Shown: in pieces, positions 13,851 to 15,401 of the stretch | Layout: every line of letters starts with the position of its first letter | Numbering within the stretch: the stretch's first letter is position 1 | Source: Bacilli bacterium | GTDB taxonomy: Bacteria > Bacillota_I > Bacilli_A > ML615J-28 > CAG-313 | Reading direction: 5' to 3' | NCBI GenBank assembly: GCA_900752975.1 | Contig: CAADXH010000121.1 | Coordinates: 1 to 15,401 of the forward strand | DNA: 15,401 nucleotides | Position numbers and translations under genes: made by a program | Notes under the pieces: model-generated | Told to the model about the DNA's origin: nothing | Seen by the model: only the letters and a program-made list of their open reading frames with translations | Database searches by the model: none

Positions 13851-15311
13851 CTATTTATATCCTTTTTGTTGTTTTAATTTTTCCAATTTCTTTTCGCTTT
13901 GTTTAGAATTTATGTACATTTGGAACATTGAGTAACAGTTACCTATCAACCAATATACTCCTAAACCAGCCTTACTTGTCCATACAAACACAGCCATCAT
14001 TACAATCATTAAGTACATAACTATTTTCATTGTTTTTTGACTATCGTTTGCTTGTTGTGCCACTGCTTGACGTCTATACATTGGAATATCTTCTTGAGCC
14101 TTATTTTTTGCGGCTTTTTGTCTCTTTTCACTTAGCAATTGACTAATGAATTGAGTGCCAGATACAAGTATAACTAGCACGATTATCCAAATTAATTGAC
14201 TTGTACCTGCTGTGTAATCTTGGAAAAGGTCTAGATTAAATATTTTTGAATTTAATTTTTCACCCCAATTTAGAGTATACTTAGTACCTTCAGTAGATAT
14301 AGTATATGGTATTCTTGAAATTGCACGATAGATTGCCATAAATATTGGAAATTGTAAGAATGGCATTAAACATCCACCTATTCCTATTCCGTTTTGTTTA
14401 TATAATCTAGCTTGTTCCATTTGCATCATTCGCTTGGAATCTGGATCAGTACGATTAGCATATTTTGCTTGAATTTTTGCTACTTCTGGTTCTATAGCTT
14501 TCATTTTTAAACTCATATCATTTGTTTTTGCATAAATAGGCCATCCTAATGTTCTTATTAAGAGAGTCGTTATTACTAAACCTATAATATAAAAACCACC
14601 ACATAGTTTAGATATGATGTATAATAACCATCCAACTGGAAAAATAAATAAGTTATTAAAGAAATGTCCCATAAAATCTCCAAAACTATCTGCATAGAAA
14701 TGTAATGGTTCTCCTTCTTGCATTCTTTCTCTAACTTGTAAAGTAAATATTGCTATAATATCATATATATTTTTTTGAGATTCTACATTTTTTACTTTTT
14801 CTTGAGCATCAACATTTGTTTGTGCAAAAAAGCATGAAAAACAACTATTGTTAGTTGATGATTTGATTGCTTTAGTATAATCCAAAGTTTGCTCACTATC
14901 TAACACTTCAGCTGCATCAATATACTTGTTATATCTTTCAATGTCACTTTTTATTAAGATAACTTTATAATTCTTATTTGCTTTGTCGTCACTATTTTTA
15001 CCTGAAATTCCTTTATAATTAGGATAATTGCTTATTAATTCTTTTGCCTTTACACGTAATTCCGTCATTACTTGTTCATCTGTTTTTTCAGGTTCACCTT
15101 CTTCATGACTACGGATTTTATCTTCTTCTTCTTTAAGTTTGCCTGTTATCCATTTTATTTGATCTGATGAATCTGTTAGTTCTTTAGCTCTTTGTTCATC
15201 ATATGCTGTAGCATACTTCGCACCAGAACAAGCTCCACAACTAGTTAAAGTTACCATCAACATAACAGCCGCAATCAAAAGAAATAAAATTTTAGTTCTA
15301 GTTTTTTTCAT
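13851..15311 (-). CDS. yidC: Membrane protein insertase YidC/OxaA, with long N-terminal extracytoplasmic domain
   Basis: Inserts and folds membrane proteins, alone or with SecYEG. I start at ATG 15311, which begins a clean lipoprotein signal and has a weak AAGAGA site; an in-frame ATG at 15335 has no ribosome site. The lipobox is LTSC with Cys25. Residues 26 to about 218 are a charged extracytoplasmic segment that Bacillus SpoIIIJ (about 260 residues in total) lacks. The conserved core follows, with membrane segments near 220-256, 311-332, 372-393 and 428-465. The groove arginine is present as Arg253 (LLIRTLGWPIYAK). A cytoplasmic hairpin is at about 260-308 (MKAIEPEVAKIQAKY), and the family stretch GGCLMPFLQFPIFMAIYRAI is at 312-331. 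The tail is basic. Total 486 residues. Paired with jag, as in most Firmicutes. Confidence 0.95.
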   Translation of the reverse strand: MKKTRTKILFLLIAAVMLMVTLTSCGACSGAKYATAYDEQRAKELTDSSDQIKWITGKLKEEEDKIRSHEEGEPEKTDEQVMTELRVKAKELISNYPNYKGISGKNSDDKANKNYKVILIKSDIERYNKYIDAAEVLDSEQTLDYTKAIKSSTNNSCFSCFFAQTNVDAQEKVKNVESQKNIYDIIAIFTLQVRERMQEGEPLHFYADSFGDFMGHFFNNLFIFPVGWLLYIISKLCGGFYIIGLVITTLLIRTLGWPIYAKTNDMSLKMKAIEPEVAKIQAKYANRTDPDSKRMMQMEQARLYKQNGIGIGGCLMPFLQFPIFMAIYRAISRIPYTISTEGTKYTLNWGEKLNSKIFNLDLFQDYTAGTSQLIWIIVLVILVSGTQFISQLLSEKRQKAAKNKAQEDIPMYRRQAVAQQANDSQKTMKIVMYLMIVMMAVFVWTSKAGLGVYWLIGNCYSMFQMYINSKQSEKKLEKLKQQKGYK

Positions 15312-15401
15312 TTTTCTCTTGTATAATATAAACATATAATATAGTTTATAAGTTTATATTAAATCCTTTCTTTATTTTTTATATAAGCATAATAAATTAT
15401 G

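Noticed and set aside
1..15401. CRISPR arrays, insertion sequences, prophage genes, tRNA or rRNA genes
   Set aside because: I saw no regularly spaced repeats, transposase or phage-type proteins, terminal inverted repeats, tRNA cloverleaf sequence or rRNA sequence on either strand.
15312..15401. rnpA end or yidC promoter in the right-hand margin
   Set aside because: The 90 bp are AT-rich with several TATAAT-like strings but no spaced -35 box, and too little sequence remains to identify a coding end.

Overview
The window is AT-rich, with TAA/TAG stops and strong Shine-Dalgarno sites. It also has the blocks dnaX-ybaB-recR and yidC-jag-mnmE, a T-box leader on asnS, and a Gram-positive-style lipoprotein sugar importer. 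This points to a low-GC Firmicute, most likely a Mollicutes-related or Erysipelotrichia-like member of the Bacilli. Tryptophan is encoded by TGG, so this is not a TGA=Trp mycoplasma. The lineage is inferred from gene content and composition; no rRNA or other marker is present to fix it.

Layout, left to right. Positions 1-3530 hold a carbohydrate-type ABC importer operon on the minus strand: promoter, ATPase, two permeases, then a substrate-binding lipoprotein cut by the window edge. Positions 3581-7588 hold dnaX-ybaB-recR on the minus strand, tightly coupled and closed by a terminator. DnaX is about 999 residues, because some 400 residues of predicted coiled coil lie between the ATPase/collar and the C-terminal tau domain. 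An in-frame A7 tract near the gamma/tau junction could yield a gamma-like product of about 418 residues. Positions 7690-9860 hold two plus-strand genes: a short Na/Pi-cotransporter-family protein and an unrecognised bitopic membrane protein with a near-consensus promoter and a terminator.

Positions 9874-11566 hold asnS on the minus strand behind a consensus promoter and a complete T-box leader. The leader has a probable AAC specifier, the 14-nt T-box, and competing antiterminator and terminator stems. Positions 11572-12977 hold mnmE. Positions 13026-13163 hold a plus-strand promoter and terminator bracketing about 100 nt of structured, non-coding sequence between mnmE and jag. I do not recognise this apparent orphan small RNA, and it is the best novelty candidate here. 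Positions 13185-15311 hold jag/khpB and yidC, the latter with an unusually long extracytoplasmic N-terminal domain.

How the genes fit together: most are housekeeping functions, namely clamp loading and recombination repair, tRNA charging and modification, and membrane protein insertion. They include blocks that lie near oriC in many Firmicutes. The importer, the Na/Pi-type protein and the bitopic protein are the accessory parts.
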